Shown: positions 43,779-53,872 of the stretch, piece after piece
Layout: every line of letters begins with the position of its first letter
Numbering within the stretch: position 1 is the first letter of the stretch
NCBI RefSeq assembly: GCF_024648825.1
Contig: NZ_JANBBE010000002.1
Span: 124,001-188,000 of the forward strand
Origin: Lentzea californiensis
Lineage (GTDB): Bacteria; Actinomycetota; Actinomycetes; Mycobacteriales; Pseudonocardiaceae
Length of the DNA stretch: 64,000 bases
Direction: 5' to 3'
Notes under the pieces: generated by a model
What the model was told of the DNA's origin: nothing
What the model saw: only the letters and a program-made list of their open reading frames with translations
Databases searched by the model: none
Translations under genes and position numbers: made by a program

Positions 43779-45383
43779 GTGACTACTGCTGTGCGGACCA
43801 GGGCCGAGGCGTTCCGCGCCGACACCCTGGCCCGGCTCCGGGCGCTGACCGCGGTGCGGCTCGCCGGCGACCTGCTCGTCATGGTCGGCGTGCTCCTGCT
43901 GGACCTGTGGCCGGGGCCGTGGGCGGAGACGAAGGCGTCGGGCTGGACGCTCGTCGCCTACTTCGCCGTCTACGTGGTGATGCTGCCCCTGCGGCACCTG
44001 CTGCCTGCGACGGTCATGATCGCGGGTGCGGCCGTCCCGTTCTTCGGCCCCGCCATGATGGTCGTGCTGAGCTACACGGCGGGCCGCCGGATCGAGTCGT
44101 GGGTCAAGGCCGTCGTGTCGACCGCGATGACGTTCGTCGTCGTGGTGCTGTGGTGGGACTGGGTCGAGCGGCCGCTCGACATCGAACCCGTCTACGGCAT
44201 GCTGATCCTGGTCACGATCTTCGGCGTGGGCGTGGCGCTGCCGTTCCTCGTCGGCCGCTACCTGGCGCAACGCGAGGCGCTGGTGCAGGCCATGCAGGAC
44301 CGCGAGGCGCGCATGCGCGTCGAGCACAAGATGCTGTCGCGGCAGGTCCGCCTCCGCGAACGCAGCCGCATCGCCCAGGACATGCACGACAGCCTCGGCC
44401 ACCGGCTCTCGCTGATCTCCGTGCACGCCGGTGCGCTGGCGCTGGACCCGTCGCTGGGGGACAAACAGCGCGAGGCCATCGGGGTGCTGCGCTCGGCGGC
44501 GTTGACCGGCATGGGGGAGTTGCGGGCGATCATCGGCGTGCTGCGCGCGGAGGACGGTCCCGACGACGACCCCGCGACACGGACCGCGGAGTCCATCGAC
44601 TCGTTGGTGAGCGACGCGCGCAAGGCCGGTGTTCTGGTCAGTCTGGTGCGGGGCGGGCAAGCACACCCGTTGCCGTCCCGGGTCTCTCACGCGGCCTATC
44701 GCGTGGCCCAGGAGGGCCTGACGAACGCCGCGAAGCACGCACCGGGCGCCGCCGTGCAGGTGACGGTGAAGTACGAGCCGGACGCGCTGGTCGTGGAGGT
44801 GCGCAACAACCCGTCGCGCAACGGGTCACCGGTCCAGGCACCGGGCGTGGGCCTGATCGGGCTCACCGAACGCGTGCGCCTGGCCGGCGGCATCCTGCAC
44901 GTCGGCGCGTTGCCCTCCGGTGGCTTCCGCATCGCCGCCGTGCTGCCGTACGAGGAGACGCCGCTCCCCGACGAGCCCGAGGACGAGCAGGACGAGACCG
45001 AGTCCCCGCGCGGCATCCGCAAGTGGGCGGGCGTCGGCTCGATCGCGGGGGCGTCGGTGGTGCTGACGATCATCATCGGCGGCTTCACCTACCTCGGCGC
45101 GCAGCCCATCACCGACGTCGTGTCGCAGGAGAGCCTCGACCGGATCGAGGTGGGCCAGCCGGAGGCCGAGGTGCTCGCCATGCTCCCGGCCGGTGACGAA
45201 CCCCTGGTCGCCGACGGTGAGCGCAAGTCCCAGGCCAGCCCCGAACCGCCAGGCGCACGCTGCGTCTACCACATCACCGACGAGCAGTCGTACCTCGCGA
45301 AGGGCACCCGGGTGGTGCGTTTCTGCTTCCGAGACGGCAAGCTGGTCGAGAAGAAGATCCACGTTCAGAGGACAGGTCAATGA
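43779..45383 (+). CDS. Sensor histidine kinase (NarL/DesK group) with extra C-terminal TM and outer domain
   Basis: A 534-residue kinase. Four or five N-terminal TM helices (residues about 25-160) are followed by a coiled segment and HisKA_3 (ERSRIAQDMHDSLGHRLSL, His 203). The HATPase domain has AQEGLTNAAKHAPG and GVGLIGLTERVRLAGG. Unusually the protein continues: an acidic linker, a further TM helix (418-439) and a domain of about 95 residues with VGQPEAEVLAMLP and Cys 495 and 516, resembling a BamE/SmpA-like fold. GTG 43779. It overlaps the response regulator by 4 bases. Confidence 0.92.
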   Translation: MTTAVRTRAEAFRADTLARLRALTAVRLAGDLLVMVGVLLLDLWPGPWAETKASGWTLVAYFAVYVVMLPLRHLLPATVMIAGAAVPFFGPAMMVVLSYTAGRRIESWVKAVVSTAMTFVVVVLWWDWVERPLDIEPVYGMLILVTIFGVGVALPFLVGRYLAQREALVQAMQDREARMRVEHKMLSRQVRLRERSRIAQDMHDSLGHRLSLISVHAGALALDPSLGDKQREAIGVLRSAALTGMGELRAIIGVLRAEDGPDDDPATRTAESIDSLVSDARKAGVLVSLVRGGQAHPLPSRVSHAAYRVAQEGLTNAAKHAPGAAVQVTVKYEPDALVVEVRNNPSRNGSPVQAPGVGLIGLTERVRLAGGILHVGALPSGGFRIAAVLPYEETPLPDEPEDEQDETESPRGIRKWAGVGSIAGASVVLTIIIGGFTYLGAQPITDVVSQESLDRIEVGQPEAEVLAMLPAGDEPLVADGERKSQASPEPPGARCVYHITDEQSYLAKGTRVVRFCFRDGKLVEKKIHVQRTGQ

Positions 45384-46030
45384 TCCGGGTGCTCATCGCC
45401 GACGACGAGCCGCTGATGCGCGCCGGCATCAAGGCCATCCTCGGCACCGCCGACGACATCGAGCTCGTGGCGGAGGCCGGCGACGGCCGCGAGGCCGTGC
45501 AGATCGTCCGCGAACGCCGGGTGGACGTGGCCGTGCTCGACATCCGCATGCCGCGCATGGACGGGCTGGCGTGCGCGAAGGAACTGCGGGTCGTGGCGCC
45601 TTCGGTCCGGGTCGTCATGCTGACGACGTTCGGCGAGGACGACAACATCGTGCGCGCGCTGTCCGACGGCGCGGCCGGGTTCCTGCTGAAGGACTCGGCG
45701 CCGGAGGAGCTCCTCCGAGCCGTGCGCGCGGTGCACAACGGCGAGGCGTATCTGTCGCCGATGGTCACGTCGCGCGTGGTCGGCATGGTGGCGACGTCCG
45801 GCCAGCCGAAGCGGCAGGAGGCCCAGAAGGCCGTCGAGGGCCTGACCGACCGCGAGGTCGAGGTGCTGGCGCTGCTCGGGCAGGGCATGTCGAACGCCGA
45901 CGTCGGCGCGAAGCTGCACATGTCGGAGGCGACGGTGAAGACCTACGTGTCGCGGTTGCTGGCCAAGCTGGGGCTAACGAACCGCGTCCAGGCGGCGCTG
46001 CTGGCGCGGGACGCGGGCATCGCGATCTGA
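45380..46030 (+). CDS. Response regulator, NarL/FixJ family
   Basis: A 216-residue partner of the upstream kinase, overlapping it by 4 bases. The receiver has DDEPLMR, the phospho-acceptor Asp in VAVLDIRMPRMDGL, and Lys in LLKDSAPEELL. The LuxR-type helix-turn-helix is LTDREVEVLALLGQGMSNADVGAKLHMSEATVKTYVSRLLAKLGL (two parts). The target genes are not evident; a strong terminator follows directly. Confidence 0.95.
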   Translation: MIRVLIADDEPLMRAGIKAILGTADDIELVAEAGDGREAVQIVRERRVDVAVLDIRMPRMDGLACAKELRVVAPSVRVVMLTTFGEDDNIVRALSDGAAGFLLKDSAPEELLRAVRAVHNGEAYLSPMVTSRVVGMVATSGQPKRQEAQKAVEGLTDREVEVLALLGQGMSNADVGAKLHMSEATVKTYVSRLLAKLGLTNRVQAALLARDAGIAI

Positions 46031-46048
46031 CTTCCGGGGGAAAAGCAA

Positions 46049-46083
46049 AGGCCCCGCGTCTCCTGACAGGAGTCGCGGGGCCT
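46049..46083. terminator. Bidirectional terminator after the two-component system
   Basis: AGGCCCCGCG (46049-46058) pairs with CGCGGGGCCT (46074-46083), and the inner TCTCCT/AGGAGT arms extend the stem. An A-rich run precedes it, giving a T-run for the convergent GlsB-type gene. Confidence 0.75.
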
Positions 46084-46144
46084 CTGCGTACCGTGCGGTG
46101 AACACAACGTGTGTCACCCGAACGGCCTCAAACGTCTGTGGCGG

Positions 46145-46411
46145 CTATGCGTGACTGCGCCGGCCCGTTACCAGGCGGTAGATGCCCAGCAGGATCAGCG
46201 ATCCGACGATGGCCAGCAGCCAGGTCCTGATCTCGAAGAACGAGCCGAGGTCGGTCCCGAAGAGCGCGGATCCGATGAACCCGCCCAGAATCGCACCCAC
46301 GATGCCGATCAGCATCGTGATGATGAAACCACCGGGGTCGTTACCAGGCATGATTGCCTTGGCGATGGCGCCTGCCAGCAGACCGAGCACGATCCATCCG
46401 AGGATGCCCAC
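46145..46411 (-). CDS. GlsB/YeaQ/YmgE family stress membrane protein
   Basis: An 88-residue protein of the transglycosylase-associated family with three TM helices: ILGWIVLGLLAGAIAKAIM, GGFIITMLIGIVGAILGGFIG and TWLLAIVGSLILLGIYRLV. The conserved PGNDPGG loop is present. The start is GTG 46411, 7 bases after AAGGAG. Homologues are induced by general stress; the function is undefined. Confidence 0.9.
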   Translation of the reverse strand: MGILGWIVLGLLAGAIAKAIMPGNDPGGFIITMLIGIVGAILGGFIGSALFGTDLGSFFEIRTWLLAIVGSLILLGIYRLVTGRRSHA

Positions 46412-46546
46412 GGAGAGTCTCCTTCCAACGACTTGACGCCGATGGAATGCCCTCGAACTGGCGACTTCACACCTCCAAGACCACTCCGTTATCAAAGTAA
46501 CGGGCTGTGCCGTGCTCTCAGGCACTCTCCGGAACAATGAGGGGCG

Positions 46547-47677
46547 ATGAGTACTCCACGCACTGTCCTGGTCCTGGGCTCGACCGGCTCGGTCGGCACC
46601 CAGGCGCTCGACGTCATCCGGCGCAACCGCGACCGCTTCCAGGTCGTCGGTCTCGGCGCGGGTGGACGTCAGCTCGACCTGCTGAAAGAGCAGGCAGCGG
46701 AGTTCGACGTGAAGGTGGTCGCCGTCGCCAACGGCGCCGAGGTCCCCGGCGTCCGCACGCTGAGCAGCATGACCGACCTGATCGAGGCGGCCCCGGCGGA
46801 CGTCGTCCTCAACGGCATGGACGGCTCCAGGGGGCTGGAGCCGTCCCTCAAGGCGCTCGAGACGGGGGCCACGCTCGCCCTCGCGAACAAGGAGTCGCTC
46901 ATCGCGGGCGGGCCGCTCGTGCTGAAGGCGGCGAAGCCCGGCCAGATCGTGCCGGTCGACTCCGAGCACTCGGCGCTCGCGCAGTGCCTCCGGGGCGGCA
47001 CCGCGGACGAGGTGCACAAGCTGGTGCTCACGGCGTCCGGCGGGCCGTTCCGCGGCAAGACGCGGAAGGACCTCGAGGCCGTCACCGTGGCGCAGGCGAT
47101 GGCGCACCCGACCTGGTCGATGGGCCAGGTCGTCACGATCAACTCGGCGAACCTGGTCAACAAGGGCCTGGAGCTGATCGAGGCGCACCTGCTGTTCGGG
47201 GTCCCCTACGACCGCGTCGACGTCGTGGTGCACCCTCAGTCCATCATCCACTCCATGGTCACCTTCACGGACGGCTCGACGCTCGCGCAGGCGTCGCCTC
47301 CGGACATGCGGCTGCCGATCTCGCTGGGGCTGTCCTGGCCCGAGCGCGTCGCGGGCGCGGCCCCCGCCTGTACCTTTGACACCGCCACCTCGTGGACGTT
47401 CGAACCCCTGGACAGCGTCACGTTCCCGGCGGTCGAGCTCGCGCGGCAGGCAGGCACCGCGGGCGGTTGCCTACCTGCGATCTACAACGCCGCGAACGAG
47501 GAGGCACTCGCCTCCTTCGTCGCCGGCCACACGTCGTTCCTGTCGATCGTGGACACCATCGGCCAGGTTCTCGGCGAGGCGAACGACTGGCAGAAGGACC
47601 CCGCGGACGTCGCGGAGGTCCTGGCCGCCGAGGACTGGGCACGCGCACGTGCCCGCGAGCTGGTTGGAAGGAACTGA
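46547..47677 (+). CDS. dxr: 1-deoxy-D-xylulose-5-phosphate reductoisomerase
   Basis: The second step of the MEP isoprenoid pathway, forming MEP from DXP with NADPH. The 376-residue protein begins with the NADPH fold [17 protein letters not shown]; the metal and substrate site is in [23 protein letters not shown] and [12 protein letters not shown]. The start is ATG 46547. The rip1 gene follows after 7 bases and ispG after that, the standard actinobacterial cluster. Confidence 0.97.
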   Translation: MSTPRTVLVLGSTGSVGTQALDVIRRNRDRFQVVGLGAGGRQLDLLKEQAAEFDVKVVAVANGAEVPGVRTLSSMTDLIEAAPADVVLNGMDGSRGLEPSLKALETGATLALANKESLIAGGPLVLKAAKPGQIVPVDSEHSALAQCLRGGTADEVHKLVLTASGGPFRGKTRKDLEAVTVAQAMAHPTWSMGQVVTINSANLVNKGLELIEAHLLFGVPYDRVDVVVHPQSIIHSMVTFTDGSTLAQASPPDMRLPISLGLSWPERVAGAAPACTFDTATSWTFEPLDSVTFPAVELARQAGTAGGCLPAIYNAANEEALASFVAGHTSFLSIVDTIGQVLGEANDWQKDPADVAEVLAAEDWARARARELVGRN

Positions 47678-47684
47678 GCTTTCC

Positions 47685-48896
47685 GTGAACACATTCATCA
47701 ACATCCTCGGGGTGCTGCTGTTCGCGTTCGGCATCGCGGTCTCCATCGCGTTGCACGAGTTCGGGCACCTGCTGACGGCGAAGTTCTACGGCATGAAGGT
47801 CACCCGCTACTTCATCGGTTTCGGCCCGAAGCTCTTCTCGTTCCGCAAGGGCGAGACCGAGTACGGCCTGAAGGCGATCCCGGCGGGCGGCTTCTGCGAG
47901 ATCACCGGCATGACGGCGCTGGACGAGGTGCACCCGGACGACCGCAAGCGCGCCTTCTACAACCAGAAGGTGTGGAAGCGCGTCGTCGTGCTGTCCGCCG
48001 GCTCGATCACGCACTTCGTCCTCGGCTTCTTCATCCTGCTGATCCTCGCGATGACGCTGGGCCTGCCGAACAACAAGGACCAGCCGGTCCTCGCCGAGAT
48101 CACGCCGTGCGTGCAGAACCACACCGTCGGCCTCACCGCGCCGTGCCAGCCCGGCGCCCCGGCCCCGGCCAAGGACGCGGGCCTGCAGCCCGGCGACGAG
48201 GTCACCGCCATCGCCGGCAAGCCGATCTCGACCTGGTCCGAGATGCTCACGGTCACCCGCGAACTGAGCGGGCCGACCGAGTTCAAGGTCCTGCGCGACG
48301 GCAAGGAGGTCGCGCTCACGGTGAACGTGCCGAAGGTCACCCGCGAGGTGACGGACGGCAAGGGCGGCCGTGAGGTCAAGGAGGTCGGCGCCATCGGCGT
48401 CACCTGGCAGCAGAACTTCGAGTACAGCCCGCTCGCCGCGGTCCCGGCCTCCATCGCGTTCACCGGCGACATGTTCGTGAACACCTGGAAGGGCCTCATG
48501 CGCTTCCCGGAGCGCATCCCGGCCGTGGTCAAGGCCATCGGTGGCGGAGAGCGAGACCTCGACACGCCCATCTCGGTGGTGGGCGCCTCACGACTGGGTG
48601 GTGACGCCGCCGAACGCGGTTTGTGGGCGTTCTTCATCCTTATGCTGGCGGGCCTGAACTTCTTCGTCGGTGTGTTCAACCTCCTGCCCCTGCTGCCGCT
48701 TGACGGTGGTCACATCGCCGTCAACCTCTACGAACGGGTGCGAGACTGGGTGAGGAAGCTGCGCGGGAAGCCCGCCGGCGCCCCGGTCAACTACATGCGC
48801 CTGTTGCCGCTCACCTACGTGGTCATCTTCATCGGCGGCGCCATCACGCTGCTGACCGTGACCGCCGACATCGTCAACCCGATCAGGTTGCAATAA
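47685..48896 (+). CDS. rip1: Site-2 intramembrane metalloprotease (RseP/Rip1 family)
   Basis: A 403-residue M50 protease acting within the membrane on anti-sigma factors. The zinc motif is HEFGH in [17 protein letters not shown]; the third ligand is in [17 protein letters not shown]. One PDZ domain ([19 protein letters not shown]) lies between TM helices. The start is GTG 47685, 7 bases after dxr, with GGAAGGAA upstream. In mycobacteria Rip1 controls several sigma factors and cell-envelope functions. Confidence 0.95.
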   Translation: MNTFINILGVLLFAFGIAVSIALHEFGHLLTAKFYGMKVTRYFIGFGPKLFSFRKGETEYGLKAIPAGGFCEITGMTALDEVHPDDRKRAFYNQKVWKRVVVLSAGSITHFVLGFFILLILAMTLGLPNNKDQPVLAEITPCVQNHTVGLTAPCQPGAPAPAKDAGLQPGDEVTAIAGKPISTWSEMLTVTRELSGPTEFKVLRDGKEVALTVNVPKVTREVTDGKGGREVKEVGAIGVTWQQNFEYSPLAAVPASIAFTGDMFVNTWKGLMRFPERIPAVVKAIGGGERDLDTPISVVGASRLGGDAAERGLWAFFILMLAGLNFFVGVFNLLPLLPLDGGHIAVNLYERVRDWVRKLRGKPAGAPVNYMRLLPLTYVVIFIGGAITLLTVTADIVNPIRLQ

Positions 48897-48922
48897 GTGA
48901 TCCACGGAAAGGTGCACAACCC

Positions 48923-50077
48923 ATGAGTGACGGCGTGATGCTCGGAATGCCGGCACTGCCGCCGCCGGTGCTGTCGGAGCGACGCAAGACCAGGCAGCTG
49001 ATGGTCGGCAACGTCGGTGTCGGCAGCGAGTTCCCCGTCTCCGTCCAGTCGATGACGACGACGCTCACGTCGGACGTCAACGCGACGTTGCAGCAGATCG
49101 CGGAGCTCACCGCGTCCGGCTGCGACATCGTGCGGGTCGCCTGCCCCTCGCAGGACGACGCGGACGCGTTGCCGGCGATCGCCAGGAAGTCCCAGATCCC
49201 CGTGATCGCCGACATCCACTTCCAGCCGAAGTACGTCTTCGCCGCCATCGAGGCCGGTTGTGCCGCGGTCCGGGTCAACCCGGGCAACATCCGCAAGTTC
49301 GACGACCAGGTGAAGGAGATCGCGGCCGCCGCCAAGGACCACGGCACCCCGATCCGGATCGGCGTCAACGCCGGTTCGCTCGACCCGCGCCTGCTCAAGA
49401 AGTACGGCAAGGCCACGCCCGAGGCGCTGGCCGAGTCGGCGATGTGGGAGGCGTCCCTCTTCGCGGAGCACGACTTCCACGACATCAAGATCTCCGTCAA
49501 GCACAACGACCCCGTCGTCATGGTGCGCGCGTACGAACTGCTGGCCGAGCAGTGCGACTACCCGCTGCACCTGGGCGTCACGGAGGCCGGCCCCGCCTTC
49601 CAGGGCACCATCAAGTCGGCCGTGGCCTTCGGCGCGCTGCTGCGCCAGGGCATCGGCGACACCATCCGGGTGTCGTTGTCCGCCCCGCCGGTCGAGGAGA
49701 TCAAGGTCGGCCACCAGATCCTCCAGTCGCTCAACCTGCGCCCGCGCAAGCTGGAGATCGTCTCCTGCCCGTCGTGCGGCCGCGCCCAGGTCGACGTGTA
49801 CACGCTCGCCGAGCAGGTCACGGCCGGTCTGGAGGGCATGGAGGTGCCACTGCGCGTCGCCGTCATGGGCTGCGTCGTGAACGGCCCCGGTGAGGCCCGC
49901 GAGGCCGACCTGGGTGTCGCCTCCGGCAACGGCAAGGGCCAGATCTTCGTGAAGGGCAAGGTCATCAAGACCGTGCCCGAGCACGCGATCGTGGAGACCC
50001 TCATCGAGGAGGCCATGCGCCTCGCCGAGGAGATGGAACCCGTCGAAGGCGGCACCCCGGCCGTCACGGTCGGCTGA
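48923..50077 (+). CDS. ispG: (E)-4-hydroxy-3-methylbut-2-enyl-diphosphate synthase
   Basis: A 4Fe-4S enzyme of the MEP pathway, 384 residues. The TIM-barrel part has [14 protein letters not shown] and [14 protein letters not shown] [14 protein letters not shown]. Cluster Cys are in [11 protein letters not shown] and [11 protein letters not shown]. It forms a unit with dxr and rip1 and ends at a 21-bp terminator. Confidence 0.97.
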   Translation: MSDGVMLGMPALPPPVLSERRKTRQLMVGNVGVGSEFPVSVQSMTTTLTSDVNATLQQIAELTASGCDIVRVACPSQDDADALPAIARKSQIPVIADIHFQPKYVFAAIEAGCAAVRVNPGNIRKFDDQVKEIAAAAKDHGTPIRIGVNAGSLDPRLLKKYGKATPEALAESAMWEASLFAEHDFHDIKISVKHNDPVVMVRAYELLAEQCDYPLHLGVTEAGPAFQGTIKSAVAFGALLRQGIGDTIRVSLSAPPVEEIKVGHQILQSLNLRPRKLEIVSCPSCGRAQVDVYTLAEQVTAGLEGMEVPLRVAVMGCVVNGPGEAREADLGVASGNGKGQIFVKGKVIKTVPEHAIVETLIEEAMRLAEEMEPVEGGTPAVTVG

Positions 50078-50083
50078 GAACGC

Positions 50084-50132
50084 CACGCGGGGCCCTTTCG
50101 TACTGCATGAGAGTACGAAAGGGCCCCGCGTG
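50084..50132. terminator. 21-bp perfect terminator hairpin after ispG
   Basis: The arms 50084-50104 and 50112-50132 are fully complementary around GCATGAG. The stem ends in an ACTTTCG-type AT-richer top and a GC base. It starts 7 bases after the ispG stop. Confidence 0.8.
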
Positions 50133-50197
50133 CGTGTGAAAAGTGCCTGCGGTCACTGACAGTAGGCACTGTTGGCTGATGTCACGGACACGCCGAA

Positions 50198-50208
50198 TCT
50201 GGCACGCT
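50198..50208 (+). promoter_or_regulatory. Candidate promoter -10 for the GNAT gene
   Basis: TCTGGCACGCT contains CACGCT, ending 7 bases before GTG 50216; the same TCTGGCAC block precedes rpsP and rplS. Confidence 0.4.
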
Positions 50209-50215
50209 AGGTGAC

Positions 50216-51067
50216 GTGCTGAGGCTTGCCGGAGCTCGCGTTCTCGACGAGCGCGACCTGATCGACGTGCGCGGGGTCTTCGACGACGACCCCGTGGCGG
50301 CGTGCATGGTCGCGGCACGGGTGGAAGTGGCGGGCCTCGACCCGTGGCGCCTGGGCGGCGAGATGTGGGGCTCCGACTCCAAGCCGATCAGGGGCAAGGT
50401 GGAGGGTCTCTGCTTCTCCGGCCCGAACCTGATCCCGCTCAAGGGCGGCGCGACGGCCATGCGCATGTTCGCCGACCGCGCCCGGCGCCGGGGCCGCATG
50501 TGCTCGAGCCTCGTCGGTCCGGCCGAGCAGGTCCTGACCCTCTGGGACGAGCTGCAGCCCGACTGGGGCCCGGCCAGGGAGGTCCGCGGGGACCAGCCGC
50601 TGATGGCCATCTCGACGGCCCCGAAGATCACCCCGGACCCGCACGTCCGCCAGGTCCGCCCGAGCGAGCTGAACCGCTACCTCCCCGCCGCCATCTCGAT
50701 GTTCATCGAAGAGGTGGGCATCGACCCGTGCGCCGAGGACGGCGGCGCGGGCTACCGGGCGCGGGTGTCCGAGCTGATCGCCGCGGGCAGGGCCTTCGCC
50801 CGGTTCGAACACGGCGAGGTCGTCTTCAAGGCCGAGATCGGCGCCATGTCCAGCAAGGTCGGCCAGATCCAGGGCGTCTGGGTGCGTCCGGACCGCCGCG
50901 GCGAGGGCATCGGCACGGCGGGCACGGCGGCGGTGGCCGACCGGCTGACCAGGGTTCTCAACAGGACCGCGAGCCTCTACGTCAACGGTTACAACCACGT
51001 GGCGCAGGCCGCCTACCGGCGAATCGGATTCGAACAAGTCGGCCAGTACGCCACTGTCCTCTTCTGA
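50216..51067 (+). CDS. DUF4081 / GNAT family N-acetyltransferase
   Basis: A 283-residue two-domain protein. The N-terminal DUF4081 part (VRGVFDDDPVAACMVAARVEVAG) is followed by a GNAT domain from about residue 140: VRQVRPSELNRYLPA, the acetyl-CoA loop VRPDRRGEGIGTAGTAAV, and YVNGYNHVAQAAYRRIGFEQVG. Homologues follow ispG across actinobacteria (Rv2867c in M. tuberculosis). The acceptor is unknown. Confidence 0.92.
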   Translation: MLRLAGARVLDERDLIDVRGVFDDDPVAACMVAARVEVAGLDPWRLGGEMWGSDSKPIRGKVEGLCFSGPNLIPLKGGATAMRMFADRARRRGRMCSSLVGPAEQVLTLWDELQPDWGPAREVRGDQPLMAISTAPKITPDPHVRQVRPSELNRYLPAAISMFIEEVGIDPCAEDGGAGYRARVSELIAAGRAFARFEHGEVVFKAEIGAMSSKVGQIQGVWVRPDRRGEGIGTAGTAAVADRLTRVLNRTASLYVNGYNHVAQAAYRRIGFEQVGQYATVLF

Positions 51068-51085
51068 ACGGGCATACTCGCGCGA

Positions 51086-52876
51086 GTGCGCCTTCTCGCG
51101 ACGATCACGGTGTTGCTGGTGACGGTGAGCGGCTGTGGGCTGTTCGAATCCGAACCAGGACCACCGGAGATCACCAACGACTTCCTGGCGAAGCTCGCGT
51201 CCGGTGACGTGCAGGGTGCCGCCGGGATGACGGACAACCCGAACGACGCCAAGGACACCCTCGAGAAGTTCCGGGGAGCGCTCAAGCCGGAAGGCCTGAG
51301 CAGCAAGGTCGACCAGATCCGCAAGAACGGCGAGCTGGCGTCCGAAGCGTCCGTCACGCTCGACTGGAACCTCGGCAAGAACCGCCACTGGACCTACCCG
51401 ACCAAGTTCGACGTGCGCCAGGACGGCGGCACGTGGAAGGTGCACTGGGCGTCGTCGGTGGCGCACCCGAAGCTCGCACCGCAGCAGACGGTCAAGCTCG
51501 CCGAGCTCACGCCGGACCCGGCGCCGGTGCTCGACCGCGACGGCACGCCGTTGCTCGCTCCCGAACGCGTCGTCTCGGTGCTGCTCGTCGGCAAGGAGGC
51601 CGGGGACGTGGCGGCCGTCACGAAGTCCCTCGCGGACGCGCTGAACCCGCTCGACAAGGCCATCACCCAGCAGACGATCACCGACGGCGTGGGCAAGACC
51701 CCGGAGGGCCAGGCCTACCAGGTGGCGGCGCTGCGGGACGCGGACTACCAGTCGGTGAAGCCGAAGATCTACGACCTGCCCGGCGTGCGGTTCAGCTCGC
51801 AGACGTCGCTGCTGGCGCCGAGCCGCAACTTCGCCACCCAGGTGCTGCCCGCGGTGCGCAAGCTCGTCGAGAACGACATCGCCGGCAACGCGGGGTTCCG
51901 CGTCAGCACGGTCGACGCCCAGGGCACCGAGGTCGAGGAACTGCACTCGAAGGCCCCCGAGCCCGCCAAGGCCGTGAACATCGCGCTGTCGCGGGTGGTC
52001 CAGGCCGCCGCCGAGGACGCCGTCGAGCCGCTCACGCAGCCCACGATCCTGGTGGCCATCCAGCCGTCCACCGGCGACATCCTGGCCGTCGCGCAGAACG
52101 ACCCGGCCGACGCCCAGGGCGCGCTCGCGCTGACCGGCCGCTTCCCGCCGGGCTCCACGATGAAGGCGGTCTCGGCGCTGGCCGCGATCCAGTCCGGCAA
52201 GGTCACCGCCGACACCCCGGTGCCGTGCCCCGGCAAGACCACCATCGACGGACGGCGGATCGTGCCGAACTCGAACGAGTTCGACAAGGGCACGATCCCG
52301 CTGCACTCCGCGTTCGCGTTCTCCTGCAACACCTCGTTCGCGCAGCTCGCCGTCGACATGCCGCCGGACCTGCTGCCGAGCGCCGCGCTGTCGCTGGGCC
52401 TCGGCGTCGACTTCGACATCGCGGGCCTCACCACGATCACCGGGTCCGTGCCGCCCGCGACGGACGTCGTGGAACGGGCCGAGGACGCGTTCGGCCAGGG
52501 CAAGGTGCTCGCCTCGCCGTTCGGCATGGCGCTCGTCTCGGCGTCGATCGTGAAGGGCTCGGTGCCGGTGCCGCAGCTGGTGCGGGGCAAGGAGACCAAA
52601 GCGGACGAACAGCCCACCGCGCCGCCCGTGGCCGCGCTGGACCCGGTGCGCGCCATGATGCGCGAGGTCGTCGAGTCGGGCACTGCACCGCAACTCAAGC
52701 CGTACGGAGACGTGCGGGGCAAGACTGGCACGGCGCAGTTCGGTGACGGCGTGCACTCACACGGGTGGTTCATGGGCTACCGGGGCGATCTCGCGTTCGC
52801 GACCCTGGTGCTCAGCGGGGAAACTTCGACACCGGCCGTGGAGGTGGCGGCGAGTTTCCTCAAGGCGGTGCCGTGA
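51086..52876 (+). CDS. Penicillin-binding protein (transpeptidase), lipoprotein
   Basis: A 596-residue class B PBP-like protein that cross-links peptidoglycan. N-terminal MRLLATITVLLVTVSGCG is a lipoprotein signal with the lipobox Cys at residue 17. An NTF2-like (MecA_N) domain follows (FLAKLASGDVQGAAGMTDN). The transpeptidase motifs are STMK (PGSTMKAVS), SCN (AFSCNTSF) and KTGT (RGKTGTAQFG). The order ispG-GNAT-PBP-map matches Rv2868c-Rv2861c. GTG 51086. Confidence 0.94.
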   Translation: MRLLATITVLLVTVSGCGLFESEPGPPEITNDFLAKLASGDVQGAAGMTDNPNDAKDTLEKFRGALKPEGLSSKVDQIRKNGELASEASVTLDWNLGKNRHWTYPTKFDVRQDGGTWKVHWASSVAHPKLAPQQTVKLAELTPDPAPVLDRDGTPLLAPERVVSVLLVGKEAGDVAAVTKSLADALNPLDKAITQQTITDGVGKTPEGQAYQVAALRDADYQSVKPKIYDLPGVRFSSQTSLLAPSRNFATQVLPAVRKLVENDIAGNAGFRVSTVDAQGTEVEELHSKAPEPAKAVNIALSRVVQAAAEDAVEPLTQPTILVAIQPSTGDILAVAQNDPADAQGALALTGRFPPGSTMKAVSALAAIQSGKVTADTPVPCPGKTTIDGRRIVPNSNEFDKGTIPLHSAFAFSCNTSFAQLAVDMPPDLLPSAALSLGLGVDFDIAGLTTITGSVPPATDVVERAEDAFGQGKVLASPFGMALVSASIVKGSVPVPQLVRGKETKADEQPTAPPVAALDPVRAMMREVVESGTAPQLKPYGDVRGKTGTAQFGDGVHSHGWFMGYRGDLAFATLVLSGETSTPAVEVAASFLKAVP

Positions 52877-53004
52877 TGAGCAAGACCAAGGACCTGACCA
52901 CCCGTGAACGCCTGATCCGGGCCGGCATCCTGCTGCCCGTGCCCAGGCTGCCCGAGCCGAGGGCGGAGGACCAGGTTCAGGGCGTGCGGCGCGCACAAGG
53001 CTAA
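52876..53004 (+). CDS. Small ORF between the PBP gene and map
   Basis: A 42-codon ORF whose ATG overlaps the PBP stop (TGATG). The peptide begins [20 protein letters not shown], a short amphipathic helix, and ends Arg/Gln-rich. I recognise no family. The overlap suggests translational coupling; the TAA also forms the start of the map -10 element TAATCT, so the 3' end has a dual use. It may be a real micro-protein or a chance frame. Confidence 0.45.
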   Translation: MSKTKDLTTRERLIRAGILLPVPRLPEPRAEDQVQGVRRAQG

Positions 53005-53007
53005 TCT
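53002..53007 (+). promoter_or_regulatory. Candidate -10 for a leaderless map transcript
   Basis: TAATCT ends 7 bases before the map ATG 53015. Confidence 0.5.
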
Positions 53008-53014
53008 GGACTGC

Positions 53015-53872
53015 ATGTCTGTTCGTGCCCCGCTGCAACCCGGTGTGCAATCTCCGCGACGTCAGGTGCCTTCGCGCATCGTGCGTCCCGAGTACGTCGA
53101 CAAGCCCGCGCCGACGCGCGGCACCGACCCCTGGGTGCAGACGCCGGAGATCATCGAAGCCATGCGGATCGCCGGGCGCCTCGCCGCCCAGGCGCTGCAG
53201 GAGGCCGGCAAGGTCGTCGTGCCGGGCGTGACGACGGACGAGATCGACGCCGTGGCGCACGAGTTCCTGTGCGACAACGGCGCCTACCCGTCGACGCTGG
53301 GCTACCGCGGCTTCCCGAAGTCGTGCTGCACCTCGCTCAACGAGGTCATCTGCCACGGCATCCCGGACACCACCGTGGTCGAGGACGGCGACATCGTGAA
53401 CATCGACGTCACCGCGTTCATCGGTGGCGTGCACGGCGACACGAACGCCACCTTCCTCGCGGGCAACGTCTCCGAGGAGGCCAAGCTCCTCGTCGAGCGC
53501 ACGCACGAGGCGACGATGCGCGCCATCAAGGCCGTGAAGCCCGGCCGCGAGCTCAACGTCGTCGGCCGCGTCATCGAGGCGTACGCGAACCGGTTCGGCT
53601 ACGGCGTGGTGCGCGACTTCACCGGCCACGGCATCGGCCGCACGTTCCACAGCGGCCTCGTGGTCCTGCACTACGACGAGCCGTCGGTGAAGACGGTGCT
53701 GGAACCCGGCATGACGTTCACGATCGAGCCGATGATCACGCTCGGGGACTACGAGGGCGAGATGTGGGACGACGGCTGGACCGTCACCACGAAGGACAAG
53801 AGCTGGACCGCTCAGTTCGAGCACACGATCGTCGTGACCGAGACAGGCTCGGAGATCCTCACAGTGTGCTGA
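53015..53872 (+). CDS. map: Methionine aminopeptidase, type I
   Basis: This enzyme removes the initiator Met from nascent proteins. It is 285 residues from ATG 53015, with an N-terminal extension of about 40 residues ([21 protein letters not shown]) as in mycobacterial MapB, where it carries a PxxP-type motif. Metal ligands are in [31 protein letters not shown] and FEHTIVVT; the substrate His is in ICHGIPD. Confidence 0.96.
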   Translation: MSVRAPLQPGVQSPRRQVPSRIVRPEYVDKPAPTRGTDPWVQTPEIIEAMRIAGRLAAQALQEAGKVVVPGVTTDEIDAVAHEFLCDNGAYPSTLGYRGFPKSCCTSLNEVICHGIPDTTVVEDGDIVNIDVTAFIGGVHGDTNATFLAGNVSEEAKLLVERTHEATMRAIKAVKPGRELNVVGRVIEAYANRFGYGVVRDFTGHGIGRTFHSGLVVLHYDEPSVKTVLEPGMTFTIEPMITLGDYEGEMWDDGWTVTTKDKSWTAQFEHTIVVTETGSEILTVC

